DNA from: Tetraselmis striata
Lineage: Eukaryota > Chlorophyta > Chlorodendrophyceae > Chlorodendrales > Chlorodendraceae
NCBI GenBank assembly: GCA_006384855.1
Contig: VCJN01003151.1
Location: 1-64,000 of the forward strand
Direction of reading: 5' to 3'
DNA length: 64,000 nt
Position 1 is the stretch's first letter, and each line of letters opens with the position of its first letter. Below the pieces are notes generated by a model, which had not been told where the DNA came from, did not search any database, and was given only the letters and a program-made list of their open reading frames with translations. The position numbers and the translations under genes were made by a program. Shown here piece after piece: positions 1 through 12,940 of this stretch.

Positions 1-706
1 TGGACACCCAGATGGCTACCGACGCGGCTGGAACTGCCGCCTACATGTCACCAGAGCAGCATGACGGCGCGTTCACAACCAAGGTGCCCCCCCCCCCCCC
101 CCCCCCTTCTTCCTGCCCACATGCCCAGACAGACACATTCTTCCTGCTTCAAATTATCATTGCCTTTACTTTCACCCCATACAGGGAGTCCTCATCAACT
201 GTATCTATACGCATCACTCCTTCCTCCGTAGCATTACTCAAGCTATTTAAGCCTGTAGCCCCCTCTGACCCCCTCCCCCTTCCCGCGGCCGCTCACTGGT
301 GCAGATTGACATCTATGCTCTGGGCATCATCATGAACGAGTGCCTCACAAAGGAGTTGCCTTTCATCAACTACAAGGGAAGCGTTGCCGTTGCCATTGCT
401 GTTGTGGAGCGCCAGGAACGCCCCGAGGTGGCAATCAACATCCCGCCGCGCATGCAGAAGCTCATTAGGCTCACCTGGTCATCGGACCCCATGCAGCGCC
501 CCTCGGCGGCGGAGCTCGTCATCATGCTTGATAGCCTGATTCAGGAGGAGGCGGTGCACCGCATCGACCCGTCCAGCCACGGTGGAGCTAGTAATCTGGC
601 CTCGGTCTCTGAATCGTTTGACGGATCCGAGCTGGAGGTTCCTCTCAAGTCTGGCCAGCGTCCGTATGACAGCGCCCCCGCCGAGCTGTCAGCGAAGGAC
701 ATGTAG
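1..706 (+). CDS. Protein kinase, tyrosine-kinase-like group, C-terminal part (5' end outside window)
   Basis: This is the C-terminal lobe of a Ser/Thr or TKL-type protein kinase, cut by the window start. Exon 1 (to 83) encodes the end of the activation segment with G-T-A-A-Y-M-S-P-E, the APE-type motif. A GT donor at 84 is followed by a C run, and the acceptor CAG ends at 304. Exon 2 (305-706) opens with I-D-I-Y-A-L-G, the subdomain IX Asp that stabilises the catalytic loop. It later has M-Q-R-P-S-A, the subdomain XI Arg. Both junctions are phase 0. After the kinase fold there is a tail of about 60 residues rich in Ser and acidic residues, then TAG. The ATP-binding lobe and catalytic loop are not in the window, so activity and ligand cannot be judged. 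TKL kinases are abundant in green algae. Confidence 0.85.
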
Positions 707-3153
707 CCACCAATCCGCTATGCTAAGTAGTGACTGCAAATCGTTTAGTTGACATATTTAATTAATTTTCACTGCAGCATAGCCGGGATGAGGCAGGCGG
801 AAGCGCTCTTGCAATGATCACACGGACCCCCACCGTGCCGAGCCCGTGTCTCGTGATCCCCACAGCTCCTGATCCTCAAATGCTGATGATCACCCACGAT
901 TACGGTCTGGTTTTTAAAGGGCATCGCTACCCGCTGCCCGCCTCCCCCCCCCGCCCATCATTCGCAGCCTCTGATCCCCCCCCGAAGCCTGAGACACTTA
1001 TTCCCTAGGTGGTGTTTGCCTAGCTAGTGTGTTCCTTGCCATCGGCATCTGTGCACCAGCTGACGGCTCGCAGGCTCCAGGATCTCTGCAGGAGCTTTGC
1101 ACTCAGTAGCCCCAGGCCCCACTGGCCAGGTAGAAGGTGCTAGAATCCAGCTGCCCGGGCTTGGCGCCTTCCGCATGAAAGCTGCGGACGCCTGGTGCGC
1201 CAACAGCGGGGTCCAGCAGCCTTGGGTGCGGCTGCGCCTCGTGATTGAAACGGCGCGGCTCGATGAAGCGCTTCGGTTGAGCGCGGCGGCGCTCGGTCAC
1301 CTGTGTGGATGGCAACAAGTGATACCCAAACTTATCGACGGGACAAGTCCATGCCATGAAACTAATCCTCACGTAACCCTCATGCCATTTGCTATTTGGA
1401 GGAACGAATGGAGACCTAGAGGCATACATCGCGGGCTCTATATTTGTGCTTCAAGAGGAGCTGCGACCTGTCACGTGATATAGAAACCTCTCATGATCGA
1501 AATATCGACGTCAGCTTGCGCAGAGCTGTTCGGCCTCATCTGTGTACTCGGGAACAGTATCAAATCCGTACAAGGAGTCTTGGCATGATGTCGTATATAT
1601 GGTACCAACACTGCGTCAGTGATATATTGCCATCAATCAATCACCACATTACGGTACTGGGGCCGATCTTTGCTGCGAATACTACACGGCTACCTCCTGC
1701 TGCTCTGCTGACCCTTGTAGACATAAGTACACATTTAATGGTATGTATCTAGCATCCAAAAAAGTGCAGACTCCCCCAGTGCAAGCTAACATCTATATGC
1801 AGATGTATATATATACACATATATATACATGCATGTATATGTATGTATACCTATATAGATATGTGTATAGACATGTATATATATATATCTGCCTATAAGT
1901 ACACATATATATATAATATATATATATATATGTAAATATATATATATATATATCATATATTCCTCCGCCGTGATGGCTCTACTCAGAGCATCCTGACATT
2001 TGAAGGTGTGGCATTAACCAAGCAGTCCAGAATACAGGGCATGCCATTACTTCTGCGCATTGCGTCCTATTGCCACTGCCTCTCCACCATCTGGCAGATC
2101 TCCCATCACACTTCGTTGCATAGATGGACAGAGGAGGCCTGCCTCACCTTCCGCGGTGCCTCGTAGTCCACAACAGCCACCCGGGGCTGCTGCTTATCAG
2201 CCCTGCTGGAGACCAGCATCGGCAGCTCCAGCGGCGGCGCGTCCTCACCGGCGGCAGCACCACTGGCCGACCCGCCCCTCCTCTCCGCGCTCCCATATGG
2301 TCCGCTCGCACTGAGTTGCATCGCGGGGAGCATTCAGGCAGCAGCAAGGTACAGGATAGAAGTGCGAGCCGGCGGATAGAACCGTCAATAGGTGCAGGTC
2401 AGGAAGCGCAGCTTCTGCATACTACCGAGGCTAGAAGGCCTCACTCAGCACCCACCTAGCGAGCGTTTCAAGTGGCGCCGTCACAGGCCGATATGGCGCC
2501 AGGAGGGTGGCGCCAGTGACGGCAGCTGCGCCGCTGGCGGTCGGCGCCGCGGCCACGCTTGGTGTGAACTCAGCGCTCTTTGCGCTGCCCACCTAGAACA
2601 CACACGAGAGCCACCCGCAGAAAGAGGGGGGGGGGGGGGGGGGGGAGCAGTGTTGTCAGGGAAATAGCGCTCGTGTGGCTCACAGAGCATCGCATGCTGC
2701 GGCGGAGCATGCGGCACGTCGTAGAGTGCCGCATTGGGCGTGTGGCCCTGGGGATAGGGGAAGGCGCGGAGGGGGGGGGGGGGGGGGCACCATGTTGTAG
2801 CTTCCGGAAAAAAAAACGACTTTCGTGAGGGAGCGGAGGTCGTCCACGGACGACGACAACTGGCTGCCATGCTGAATACCCCTTCGCGCGCGTGTGCCGG
2901 TCAGCCCCGTACGGAGGTTGAGCTGGGCAGTGGCGGTGCGGCGCATTTGCAGGGAGCCCCGGATCAAGGATTTCCTGTGAGAGCGGGGCGGTGCAGTTCT
3001 GAGCAGATACATTCTCGGCAGGAGCCGTCAACAAGAGGAGACACGCTCAAAAGCCCGCCCTCCGTGGCTCTGTCAACTCGTCGGAATTCACTGCTGGCAT
3101 GAACGAATGCGCACCCCATTGTTGCTGAGGGGATGGTGTAAGTGCTGGCGGTA
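707..3153. other. Intergenic, simple-sequence rich
   Basis: I see no convincing gene here. The stretch holds an AT-dinucleotide block near 1,797-1,962, two G runs (around 2,627-2,646 and 2,771-2,788) and overlapping GC-rich open frames without family signals. The 3' untranslated regions of the flanking convergent genes must end within it. Confidence 0.6.
1797..1962. repeat. AT-dinucleotide-rich block (TA/TATG satellite-like)
   Basis: About 165 bp made almost entirely of TA, ATGTAT and ACATAT words, in sharp contrast to the GC-rich surroundings. It could be a base-unpairing element or a plain microsatellite; nothing else marks it. Confidence 0.8.
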
Positions 3154-6100
3154 TCAACCCGCGTCACCCCGGCAGGATGTCCGGGAGGCGGAGGGCTCAG
3201 CGCACCGCTGTTGCTCAAAGTGGTCGTACTGCTCCTTGCGTGACTTGAAGGCACGGTCCCAGCGCTCGTTGTAGCTCGCCATCTGCGCCTTGAAGTGCGC
3301 CTCCTGCATGCCGGGATCGGCGTGGCGCCGCCGCCGGGCGTGTGAGCAAGCGGCTGCTGCGCTGTGCTCAATGACGACGCGAGCGCGCTGGCGGCTGAGG
3401 GGAATGCGGAGGCGGAAGGCAAGGGCAGGACAAGCGGTGTCATCGGCAACGGTCTGCAGCTATCACCTGGAGTGGGGATGGCAGGATGGGGGACTGCGTC
3501 TCGGGATCTCGCTCGAAAACACGGCCGCGCTCAAAGAGGTGCCCGCCAAACTCCTCCTGCATCGCGTTACCTTGGTTACAACGGGCCTCGGTGTTCATTG
3601 GGGCCCAGACTGCATGGGAGGAGCGCTTGCCTGGAGCGCAGGGCTGCAGCCAGCCAGGAAGCGCTTCAGCGCGGGGATCTCGCTGGGCGTCGCGTCCGTC
3701 ATCTTGTCCCCCAGCCGCTGGGCAAGCGCCAGCGAGCACTCCGCCAGCACCTCCAGGAAGGCTGGGAACAGCATCTCGTCCACGCTCTCGTCTGCGTCCG
3801 TCTCGGCCTCCACCTTGCGGAACACCTCCAGCACTTCCGTCTTGCTCAGCAGCTGCATGACGCCAACCACATTTACCACCAAGTCAACGGAGGATTCCAG
3901 CCCAGCCGCATTCTTCAGCCCACAGCGGCAAGTCCGTTGCCTGAGTGGAAACTAGAGGAAGGGGGGGGAGGCACCAGGGGGGACACTCGGAAGGACAGCA
4001 TGTACAGGAAGAACTCCTGCGTGTCCAGGGTGCTAGCATTCATGACGGTCGCCCGCCAGGACGAATCCTTCTGGTCCAGCGCCAGCAAGTTGGCAAAGAA
4101 CCCAAAGCTTGCCTGGGGATGGCGAGGGGCAGCAGCCGCTTGCGTCAGTCAAGCGCAGCAGCGGCGCCACGTGACAATGCTGCCGTGCAGGAGAGCGGGA
4201 GTCTGTCCGCGCAAACACGGCAAACCCTTCTGCCCGTCCGACAGGGCAGACTCCGAATGCGACAGTGCCCCGGTCAAGATGCACCGCCTGAGATAACCGG
4301 ACACCCGCCTGATTGGTTTGTTGGGATTCGTGATCCCTCCGCAGGCTGACGCCGGGATGAGCATCAGTGGGGGTCACCTTGAGCCCGTGCTCCAAGCCAC
4401 GCAGCAGTGCGAGCGTCTTGGGGGTGAAGAGCGCGTCCACGGGGCGCGGCAGCCGCGCGCGGCTCACGCTGGCGAATGGGAGCACCCAATGGCGCAGCAT
4501 CTTCTGCACCACCGCCTGCGCGCCCGCCTTGGCCACCCTGGCGGGCCACTTGGCAGAGGCCACGCGCTCCAGCGCCGCTCTCAGCTGCGGCAAGTCCATG
4601 TGCCCACTCTGTGACGTCCGGCGTGGGCGCGCGTCAGCATGGTTATGGCCGGAGCGGAGTTCCAGGGTACAAGTCCAACATCAATGGGAAGGAAGAGGAG
4701 AGAAACAGGGAAACTTGATGGGATGTATATGTGAGGGCAGCTGGTAGGGAAACAGACACCTTGAGCGGGGCGCATTTGTACGCTGATCAGTGAGAATGAG
4801 TATTGTGGAGCGTAGCTTTATGTTGAACGGGGGCATGGTGATGCTCCCCCCCTCTCCCTCTCTCTCCCTCCACCCCTCTCTCTCCCTCCACCCCTCTCCC
4901 TCCCTCCTTCTCTCTCTCTCTCCCTCTCTCTTCCCCCCCCCCCCCCCCCTCTCTCTCTCTCTCTCAATGGGGATGTAGCATACCGCACGAAACAAATGGC
5001 CTCTGTCTCGCAGCTCAGTTGTATGGATGCGCAATGTGAACAGGACGTGACAGGCGATACATTAGTGAGGCTGCTACGGCGAGGTTTATAGGGCAGCGCA
5101 CCGCCAGGGAGCCGCCGCCTTCGCCATTACCCGCCCCCCGGCATCCCACCACCTCCCGATAGATGTCATCCGCCTCCAGGATGCCCAGCCTGCGTCAAAA
5201 CTGTCCTGTCAGCGCTCACCCACCCTCCATTAGCTTGCATCACTGCTGGCGGCAGCAGTGGCAGACGCGCCACGCACCCATTGGTGAGGACGCGACTGTC
5301 ACGCAGGAGCCTCTGGTAGCCAACCGTGTCCATCTTGGTGCCATCTCCCTCAATTAGCGCCTGTGAGGGGACGAAGCAATCCCAGGCAAGGCAAGCTTGT
5401 GTGTGCTGGCGAGTGACGATCCGCTGCTGCAACTATGCCAAGTGGGGTCTCGCCCCCCTCCCCTTCCGACACACACACACGCGCACACACACCGTCACAC
5501 TGCTGTAGGCCTTGAACAGCGCCTCCAGTCGGCTCTCCACCTCCGCATCAGTCAACCCTGCGACCTCCTGCACAGCGCACACAAAGCAGCCACAACAACA
5601 GACACTCACTGCTTCATGCTGTCGTAAGTTTATAAAAGAATGACACTTGGGAATTGGGCCATGTAGCGTCTGCTCCCCCCTCCCTCCCCTGGGGGTGGCT
5701 GCTCTCTTCCTCTTGCACAAACATCCATACCTTGCGCTGCAGCTGAATTTGAGCGGCGCGCTCCTCCTTTTCGCGCTTCAGCCGCCGCAGCTGCGCCTTG
5801 GACCGTACAAACACCTGACACACAGCATCGCCGCATCGTTCGGGCCAGAGAGCAGAGGCGAAAGAAGGATCTCATGAGCCGCCCCCTGCAAGGCATGGCT
5901 CCAACATGGGATGGCATGGGGTGATATTTGCTGTAGGTGACATCAGCGGGGCACCTGGAGATCGACCCACCTTTGCGCTGGGGTCACGCAGAGCCTCGCG
6001 CTGCGCAACAGGTTTCGTGAATCGAGAAGCGTTGCTCCAGGATGTCATTTCGTAGTTGCGCCCCTGGTGTATTGGGGAGGGCGGGCGGCGTTTTGCGGGA

Positions 6101-6517
6101 AATGTCGCATTCAGCGCTGCCAGGGATGGCAGGGTGCAGGCCGAGGGCATGTGGGCTGAGTGAATGTTTCTTCGAGTGGGAACACATAAATCAGGCAATG
6201 GTAGCGCAAGCAGCGGTATGGATTAGCATAGGCGGGGTGCAAGCAGCTTGGGTTACCGAGCAGTTCATGCTGTACCGCAGCATCTGCGCATCGTCCAGCC
6301 CCTGTTGTGGCAGGCATGGCAAGAAGAGGGCGTGGCATCAGAGCGGGAGATGGCGTTGATTACATGCAGCGGCAGGTGTGGTAAGAGATACCAGGTGGGA
6401 ATGTGGACGTGCCAGGTAGGCCAAGAAGCCGCAGAAAAAGTCTTCCGCGCGGGCCAGCTCCGCGAGCGCCTGTTTGTCCTCCTCGGTCGCGATGTAGAGC
6501 TTCACACGAGGCGCCAT
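3154..6517 (-). CDS. Multi-exon conserved-looking protein of unknown function (about 12 exons)
   Basis: Product of roughly 470 residues, not recognised with certainty. ATG at 6517 has good context (GTCGCCATGG). Exons by eye: 6517 to about 6415, 6301-6257, 6063-5971, 5814-5731, 5567-5493, 5360-5278, 5189-5102, 4608-4378, 4112 to about 4051, about 3924-3652, about 3568-3472 and about 3323-3154 (TGA 3156-3154). Frames join through almost all junctions. The first exon appears to use a GC donor, as may one near 3652. Visible features: a basic helix after R-S-K-A-Q-L-R-R-L; then E-V-E-S-R-L-E-A-L-F-K-A-Y followed by K-M-D-T and L-L-R-D-S-R, which resembles the p25-alpha/TPPP arrangement; and a charged C-terminus with R-W-D-R-A-F-K-S-R-K-E-Q-Y. 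Such proteins often belong to cilia, but that is inference. The intron at 4,609-5,101 carries a (CT)n plus C run. Confidence 0.6.
4851..4968. repeat. (CT)n / poly-C tract inside an intron
   Basis: A pyrimidine microsatellite of CTCTCC and CT units ending in a C run and more CT. It lies in the intron between the exons at 5189-5102 and 4608-4378 of the minus-strand gene, so the transcript carries (GA)n and G. Confidence 0.85.
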
Positions 6518-9458
6518 GGCGACCCGGGCCCCTATTCCAGAGCGCGCCTAACGGATGCTGCCGATATAGCACGCTGCCAATACCTGCAACGTGCCACAAC
6601 AGAGTACACCTGTGTCGATGGAAACGTATGGACCTGGAAATACATGTACGGGAGAGGGGGGGGGGGGGGGGGGGGGGGGTCAGACAAGTATGCGGCCATG
6701 TGCTGCCATTAAGGCGGTGACAGCACAAGGTCAGACTTGGCTGTCGGTCGACATGAAGGCTTGTATCCCTTGAATGCACAGCGTTACGTAATGTTGGCAA
6801 GCCTACTCCCCCCCCCCCCCCCCCCCGCCCCCCCTCAACCCCGCCACACACACCGTTCCCTTGTTCCCACCGATCTGCAACCCGCACCCAACATTCAACC
6901 TGCATGTCCTCTTCCCCGGATCGCTCAACACGCACGTTCGTACGAGCACGCAGAGATGGTATCCCGAGAGGGAACGAGAAGCGACGAGCTTGACTGCTGT
7001 CGGGGCACGCTGATCGAATGGGTATTGCCGCCAACCTGGGGTCCAGGCGTCCGCCGGAAACCCCTCGCTCTGCAGTCGCCCCTCGCCGAGAAGCGACTGC
7101 CACTCGGCCCTAAGGAGACCTTGTTGCGGGCTGCCCTCTGCGATCAGGCTGGCCAGTCGTTCGATATAAATTGCGACAATACTGGGGCGAGAACGGACCT
7201 GCACCGCCTGCGTACGGGTCATGGTGGTCCCGTTCGGGTGGATCACTCTCCGTCAGGCAGACGATGTTGGGTTGGCATGTCACTTGAGGCATGTGCCAGG
7301 CTTTCGTTGGCCCCGCTGTTTCATCGTACCCGCCAAGATATAACCATTACGTTATCACAGCGCAAATATTGTGTTGGTATCGGAAATCACATATTGTCGG
7401 TACACAAATCGCTATAAAGTACGCTCTGAGAAGTGCTGTACCATATATTAATAAATTACATGAGCTAGCAGCAGAAGTACTGTACCATAAAATCCACCGC
7501 TAAAATCACGCGCACGCGCGCGTGTGCTCTTGGATCAAGTTGCAAGAAAAATATACCAGCATCAAACGCCGGACACGAATATACGGTAGATCGAGTACCG
7601 GCTGCTATTAATTATGTCCTGTCGACAGTAGCAGCAACTAATCTTAGTACGCGCGGTACCCATACCAGTACGGGTAGTACGACGCGCGTTCCTTGCGCGT
7701 CCGACGAAGAGTCGATCTTTGTTAGTCGCTAATTACATCTGATCACCTGTCGCGCACGCGGCGGGGGTTGTTGCAGCGGGTCTGTGCTTGTGTGCATGGT
7801 ACCTTGGGCGGCATTCTCTCTGCCGGAGTGCAGACGGCCAAGTATGATGCGTATGCATGTGCTCATTCCGCACCCTCTTCTGTTGCTTCTTTCACCTCCG
7901 CAGTCGCAGTAAGTTGATGTAGTGGACATTTCCTATTGTCTTTATTTCGGGTGATTTACTTATATATCGCCGCCTTTTGCAGTAGCTGTTACTAGCGCTC
8001 GCTCATGTGTTATACACATTTCCACTACATAAGTCCCAGCCCCTTTCTCACCGAATCCGTCGAGCTTACAAATAGTAGGGCAGCTGAATATAGTGTTCAT
8101 GACCTGAAATCATGGAATATTGCACATTTTGCTCAGCCTTTATCACCATAGGGTGTAATAAGCACCCCCTTTGGCCCTAAAAAGTGCCCTACACGAGTGG
8201 CACTTGCGCCACACTTAGCGTTTCCTGTACCCCCACAACAACGGGGGTTGCTGCCCGCACGTCCCGCAACGCATGCATAGACCATTGCATGGTGGGATGG
8301 CCATTGGTGGGCGAGGAAAAATGTCAGCAGCAAAGAGGCAAGAGTATTTTTGCTTGGGGCGGGGCAATAGTGGCGTGCGCCCGTGCATAATGTGGCGTGA
8401 TACCATCACCACTACTGCAGTGCAGCTCTCAAACTCGCGGTATCGCTCAGCGCGCTGCGAGAAACCCTCGGAAAAAAGATATAGATACCAATAAAAACTA
8501 CCGAGCAGGGCTACAAATTCCACTGAAGCAGCAGATCATCTAAGACCGTGAAGGCGCAGTTTTTAGAAATGGTATGTCGAAATCTGATGTATGCGTCAGC
8601 GGTGTGTGGTCAAAACGTTGGCGTGAAACTTTACGCCAAGTGGATCTCAAGACGTGGTACACGGTGGCGGGACAGTGTGTTGTGTATGCACTTGTGCACA
8701 TACCACTTATACTTGGCACATACCCCCTTGGAGCGATGTCCACGGCCGCCAAGCCAGATCCCCCTTTCACAACATCATTTCCATCAGCATATCGACGCAT
8801 TAAGGTGCACGCCATTGCCGCCCCACTGGGCTCAACATGGCGCGCTATGAGCATGCGGCCATGCACTAATATAGCAGAAAAGCTTTGGCTTCTACGGCAA
8901 GGAGGCCGCGAGAATCCTCTCCCGCCTGCGCGCGCAACGATCACAACCGCATTTTGTCCATGATTTTGGCCATGAACCATCGTCATCGACACGTAGGGCT
9001 TGGTCCAGGTCGTGAATGACCGCCTAATCTCAATGTCCTGCGTGTATGGTAGTGGATAGTGATCATACTTAAGGTGATGTGGTACGAGTTGTACGGGAGC
9101 TGTGGTGTCCCATGCTTATTTGTATACACAAGTGGCGCAATTTGTGGTTTTGAAGCGCTAGCGCCAGAAGCCCTGCTTTTGCCTGAATGAAAGTGTTGAC
9201 GGCAACAAACGGCTACCGCGTGGCAATATGGGGTATATCGCGCTATCGCGGCATTTCCCCCCAGCCGTATGACCATGAATAACACGGATGCACGCGCGCA
9301 CTGTCAGTGTAACCGCGCATGGGCATGTGGATCAAATTCGCAAACCTTATACTTATGTGGAGGGGTGTATTACATATGATACGAGGCAATATATCGCCGT
9401 CCGAAATGACCGATGATGACCAGAGCGACTACAACTTACAATAATATACGCGGTACGA
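6518..9458. other. Intergenic with repeat debris
   Basis: No gene supported. It contains a 24-G run (6656-6679) and a C run (about 6811-6826) just upstream of the minus-strand gene. A copy of the TTACATGAGCTAGC motif lies at about 7456-7469, and one dispersed-repeat copy at 7852-7955. The rest is short unrelated open frames. The segment 7,300-9,450 is more AT-rich than the flanking genes. Confidence 0.55.
7852..7955 (-). repeat. Dispersed repeat family R115, copy a
   Basis: Read on the minus strand it shares the core GAAGCAGCA(C)CAGAAGAGGG and the TTTCGGGTG segment with copies at 14,889, 20,450 and 55,069. The most diverged of the four copies. Confidence 0.6.
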
Positions 9459-9717
9459 CGAAGGGTTTCACTGGTGCCAGTCCTGTCCCGGGGGCGGAAA
9501 AAAAAACGACGAAGAGTACGGGTATCGGTGTGAATTACAAACATGCCAGTAACACACGCCTGCTCGTTTTTTTTTTCGCCCCCGGGACAGGACTGGCACC
9601 AGTGAAACCCTTGCAGCGTCTCTACGACGGCCGTTTAGGCAGCAATCCAGTTACGGAAAGCCCTGGGTAGGCGACGCTCCGTTATAGTCATCAAGCAAAT
9701 TGCCGAAGCATTTCGCC
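9459..9717. repeat. Fold-back repeat, shorter copy (one arm truncated)
   Basis: The right arm (about 9,565-9,717) is nearly identical to the right arm of the element at 56,842-57,270, including GGCACCAGTGAAACCCTTGC and the run to GCCGAAGCATTTCG. The left arm retains only about 45 bp (9,459-9,506), around CACTGGTGCCAGTCCTGTCC. The loop between is unrelated to the loop of the other copy. No coding capacity. Confidence 0.8.
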
Positions 9718-10561
9718 TGCTCGTATCGCACCCAATGACCAATCATTTCTTATGGCAGAGTAATTTCCGGTAGGTGTGACAGCTATACAAGCGCAGGGGC
9801 TTGGGTATACAGCCCAGTACACTATAAATTGCACTTATGGCACTGAGCATGTTCACATTCTTACATCCGTGCTTTAACATATGCGCACTCAAACCAAAAC
9901 TAATAGCAACTATGAAGGGTTGCCATCAAATCGAGATATAAGCATGAAACCAACGGTCAAGCAGGAGGCCAGGTTGCCAAGAACCAAAGAAGAAACTCGG
10001 AAACCATGAAGTCACCAAGTCGCCAACTTGAGCATGTTCCCTTTGACCATGTCAATATGGCCCATGGAGGGCGGAGCTGCCGGCATGCGCTTTGTGTGGG
10101 GTGTCGTTCATGGGGGCAATGCTGAGGACGGAAGTTAATCGGTCAAGCACGGCGCTTGCCAATTGGGGGTGACATCATCTCCCGCATTCCACAACACGGC
10201 CACACCAAGCTGTTCCTGACTCCAGCGAGCCTCTGCCGGCTACCATAGAGCCCATACGCATGGGGCAAAGCGGTGCTACGCTCGGCCGTCGCGCCCGATG
10301 TGTGAGTTGATGACGGATTCGGCAGTTCCAAATGAGCGCGGTGGGCCGGGGTGGGCTGTCCCGTCGCGCGTACTACGGGTAGTGGAAATTCGAGTACTTA
10401 TCATGGTACCTCGTAGGATCGGTTTCAAAGGCGAGGGGGCTTTGTGATTTGCCGACAAGGCGCCTTGGCTTGGGTTACCGTGTTTTCTAAGGCAAGAGCC
10501 TGTCGGCAACCCGCAAGAACATAAAGCACGAAGTGAGGGGGGGGTGGGGGGGGGGGAGGGA
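9718..10561. other. Intergenic
   Basis: Nothing recognisable apart from a short G-rich run near 10,538-10,558 directly before the 320-bp direct repeat. Confidence 0.5.
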
Positions 10562-10879
10562 CGCGGCCCGCCACATGGTAGGCGGGGCGCGAAGATGGAA
10601 GATGGGGACATCAGATGGGCCCGCCAGTTTTAATAAAAAAACCTACCTCGATCGGGGTCGACTCGCATCGTGGTACTTGAGTTGACCGTGCTCGTTTGTA
10701 CGGCAGTTTCTTCTCAGGCAGATTTCGGGTGTTGAAGCATACGCGAACTACCGTGCTTTTAGTACGATGTATAGCTGCAAGCATCGCAGCATGCGTGCCA
10801 CATTTGTAACGCGTACGCAGGCGAACGTGTGCAGCGGTCGCCATACGGAAAGGAAACCCCAACTATTGGTAGTAAACAA
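10562..10879. repeat. Direct repeat, left copy, flanking DIRS-like pol
   Basis: It begins CGCGGCCCGCCACATG and ends GTAGTAAACAA. It aligns end to end with 13,564-13,891, with scattered substitutions and small indels. The same orientation in both copies excludes a terminal inverted repeat. Confidence 0.85.
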
Positions 10880-10929
10880 TCCAAAGGGGAGAGGGCTGTC
10901 TGGTTTGCCGAGCTAAATCTTGGGGCACG

Positions 10930-12940
10930 ACGCAGGAGGGCGCCGGCCAGCTCGAGGGGCAGACGAGGGGCGGTCAAAAACCCGGGGCCGGGCACCGGGC
11001 CCGAAGGGGGAGCCGGAAGGCGAACACTGGCCACTTGGGAGGACCGACGCTAGTGCGCACGCCGAGGCGGCCCGGCGGGAAGAGGTCCGGGGAGGGCGGG
11101 AAGACAACCACCTCGGAGGCCATTTCCGAGAGGCGCTGGTGCCGGCCGCGGTCAGGCCAGTAGGGCACGATGACGGTGGCCGCCGCGCCGGAGGTGTGAA
11201 GTTTTGTAACGAGGTTGTCAATGAGGCCCCATGGGGGGGGGGGGGTTGCACCAATTGTGATCGCAACGCAATGCGCCATCGGCGAGGCGCAGGCCGTCGG
11301 TAGCCTCGCTGCACGGGTCACGCCAGCGGGAATCGTAGCGCGAGAGCCCCGCGGCATTCTCCATGGTAGCGAAGCGGTCGATGGTGTGACGCCCCCAGAT
11401 GTTGTCGAGGTGGTTGAAGTGGCGTAGGTTGAACGCCCAATTGTTCGTGATAGTCAATTTCGCGGCTGAGGCGGTCAGCCCAGATGTTCGCCGTGGTCTT
11501 GATGTAGCGTGCGCAGATGGAGATGTCGTTGCAATCAAGGATGAACAACAGTTCTCACAGCTCCGTCATGAGCAGAGGGGAGCGGGAGGTGAGGTTGGCG
11601 GGGACGTGGACCACCCCCATGTTGTCCTCGGGGAGCAGCACCTGTCGACCTCGCAGCTCCGAGAGGAATGCAAGCATGGCATACCGGACAGCCTTGAGCT
11701 CCTTGTAGGTGATATGCAACTTGCGGTCGCAGCCGCATCAAAACCTGCGCGCCTCAGTCGGTGGTGTCGTTCAGGACGGCGCCCCACCCGTAGCCGGAGC
11801 TGTCGACATGCATGTACGCCGTCTCCACGGGTTTGTACTAGATGGAGCGGCCGTTGCTGTGGTTGGGGACCGCCACCCACCACTCGAGGTCGCGTCGGAG
11901 CTGGTGCGTCATTTTGACGCGCTCGCTCCATGAGTCCTTCGTGCGGAGCACGTCGTGCAGCTCGCGCAGGTTGAACCGCACCTGCTTGATGGCGATAAAT
12001 AGGAATTGGGCACGTCCTGCTAGGGACGCGAGCTCTCGCACGGGCAGCTATCGCATGTCTCGCTTATCCTAGCGGATGAGGCCGTGGGCTGTAGCAGCGA
12101 GTGAATCGAGCTTTGGAGGGGGGGCTCGAATCGTACCGCTCCGTGAGTCGATCTCCAAACCGAGGTGCTTCAGCCGTTGTACCGGCTCACATTGGCCCTT
12201 GTCGGGGGGTCGGCTGGACCCAGCGGTCCGAGCAAGCAGGTGAGTCGGTCGCGCACAGCGTAGGCTTGCGCCCGGCTGGACACAAAGAACTGGAAATCGT
12301 CCATGTAAGGTAGCATGCGGCAGCCACGGAACGCTTGACGTCGCCCCATGTTGAGCTTGGCGCGACGTACTCCTTGGGAGGTCATTGCGAAGTCGGGGCG
12401 TCGCAGATGTGGCTGAACGCCGCAGTGAGAGAGCATAAGTAGTAGGGGCTCAAGCTCCACTCCACGGGGAGCCCCGCCAGCCGGTAGAGCTTGCCTCGGT
12501 AGTTTATGGTAAAATAGTCTGACTCCGTCTTCGGGAGCGATGCCGACGGCGTAGAAACCGTCATGTAGATCCATGGAGAGCATGTAGTCACCTGGCCGAG
12601 CCAGGTGACGCAACCGCGTGAGAGTCTGGAAACTCAGGTCTCGCTCCTCGCAGTACCGGTGGAGGGGTCTAGTGTCGATGGGAGGGGGCCAAAACGCGAG
12701 CACGACGAGCCGCGGCCATTTGTTGACGCTCGGCTTGTGTACGAGGAACGACCGCGAGAATCCCAAAGCACCGCGAGCATCGGCCCTCCTCCCACGCTCC
12801 ATTAAGTATAAAGCGAGCCAGCTCGCCGTCCATGAAGCGTAGTTGGTCGGGAGTCTTGTCCTCCATCGAGCCCCCTTGGTGGAAAGGGGCGGGCGTCCAG
12901 TTCTTGAAGGCCGCGGGGTGCGCTCGCCATTGCGGATCAT
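10930..12940 (-). pseudogene. DIRS-type reverse transcriptase / RNase H, frameshifted
   Basis: The RT part has S-M-D-L-H-D-G-F-Y followed by L-P-Y-M-D-D-F, the catalytic Y-M-D-D box of DIRS and other reverse transcriptases. The region 12,041-11,838 has S-L-A-G-R-A-Q-F-L and L-R-R-D-L-E-W-W, highly characteristic of the DIRS connection/RNase H part. Further on come H-V-D-S-S-G-Y-G-W-G and A-N-I-W-A-D-R-L-S-R, the RNase H ends, and then a DIRS pol tail with V-P-Y-W-P. These pieces lie in different frames with stops between them, so the copy is dead. Confidence 0.8.

Noticed and set aside
2060..2460. Overlapping GC-rich open frames on both strands
   Set aside because: No motif, no splice-linked continuation, and similar frames on both strands point to base composition only.
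8540..8992. Open frame of 150 codons on the minus strand
   Set aside because: Overlaps another long frame on the plus strand, shows no domain and lies in repeat-rich DNA.
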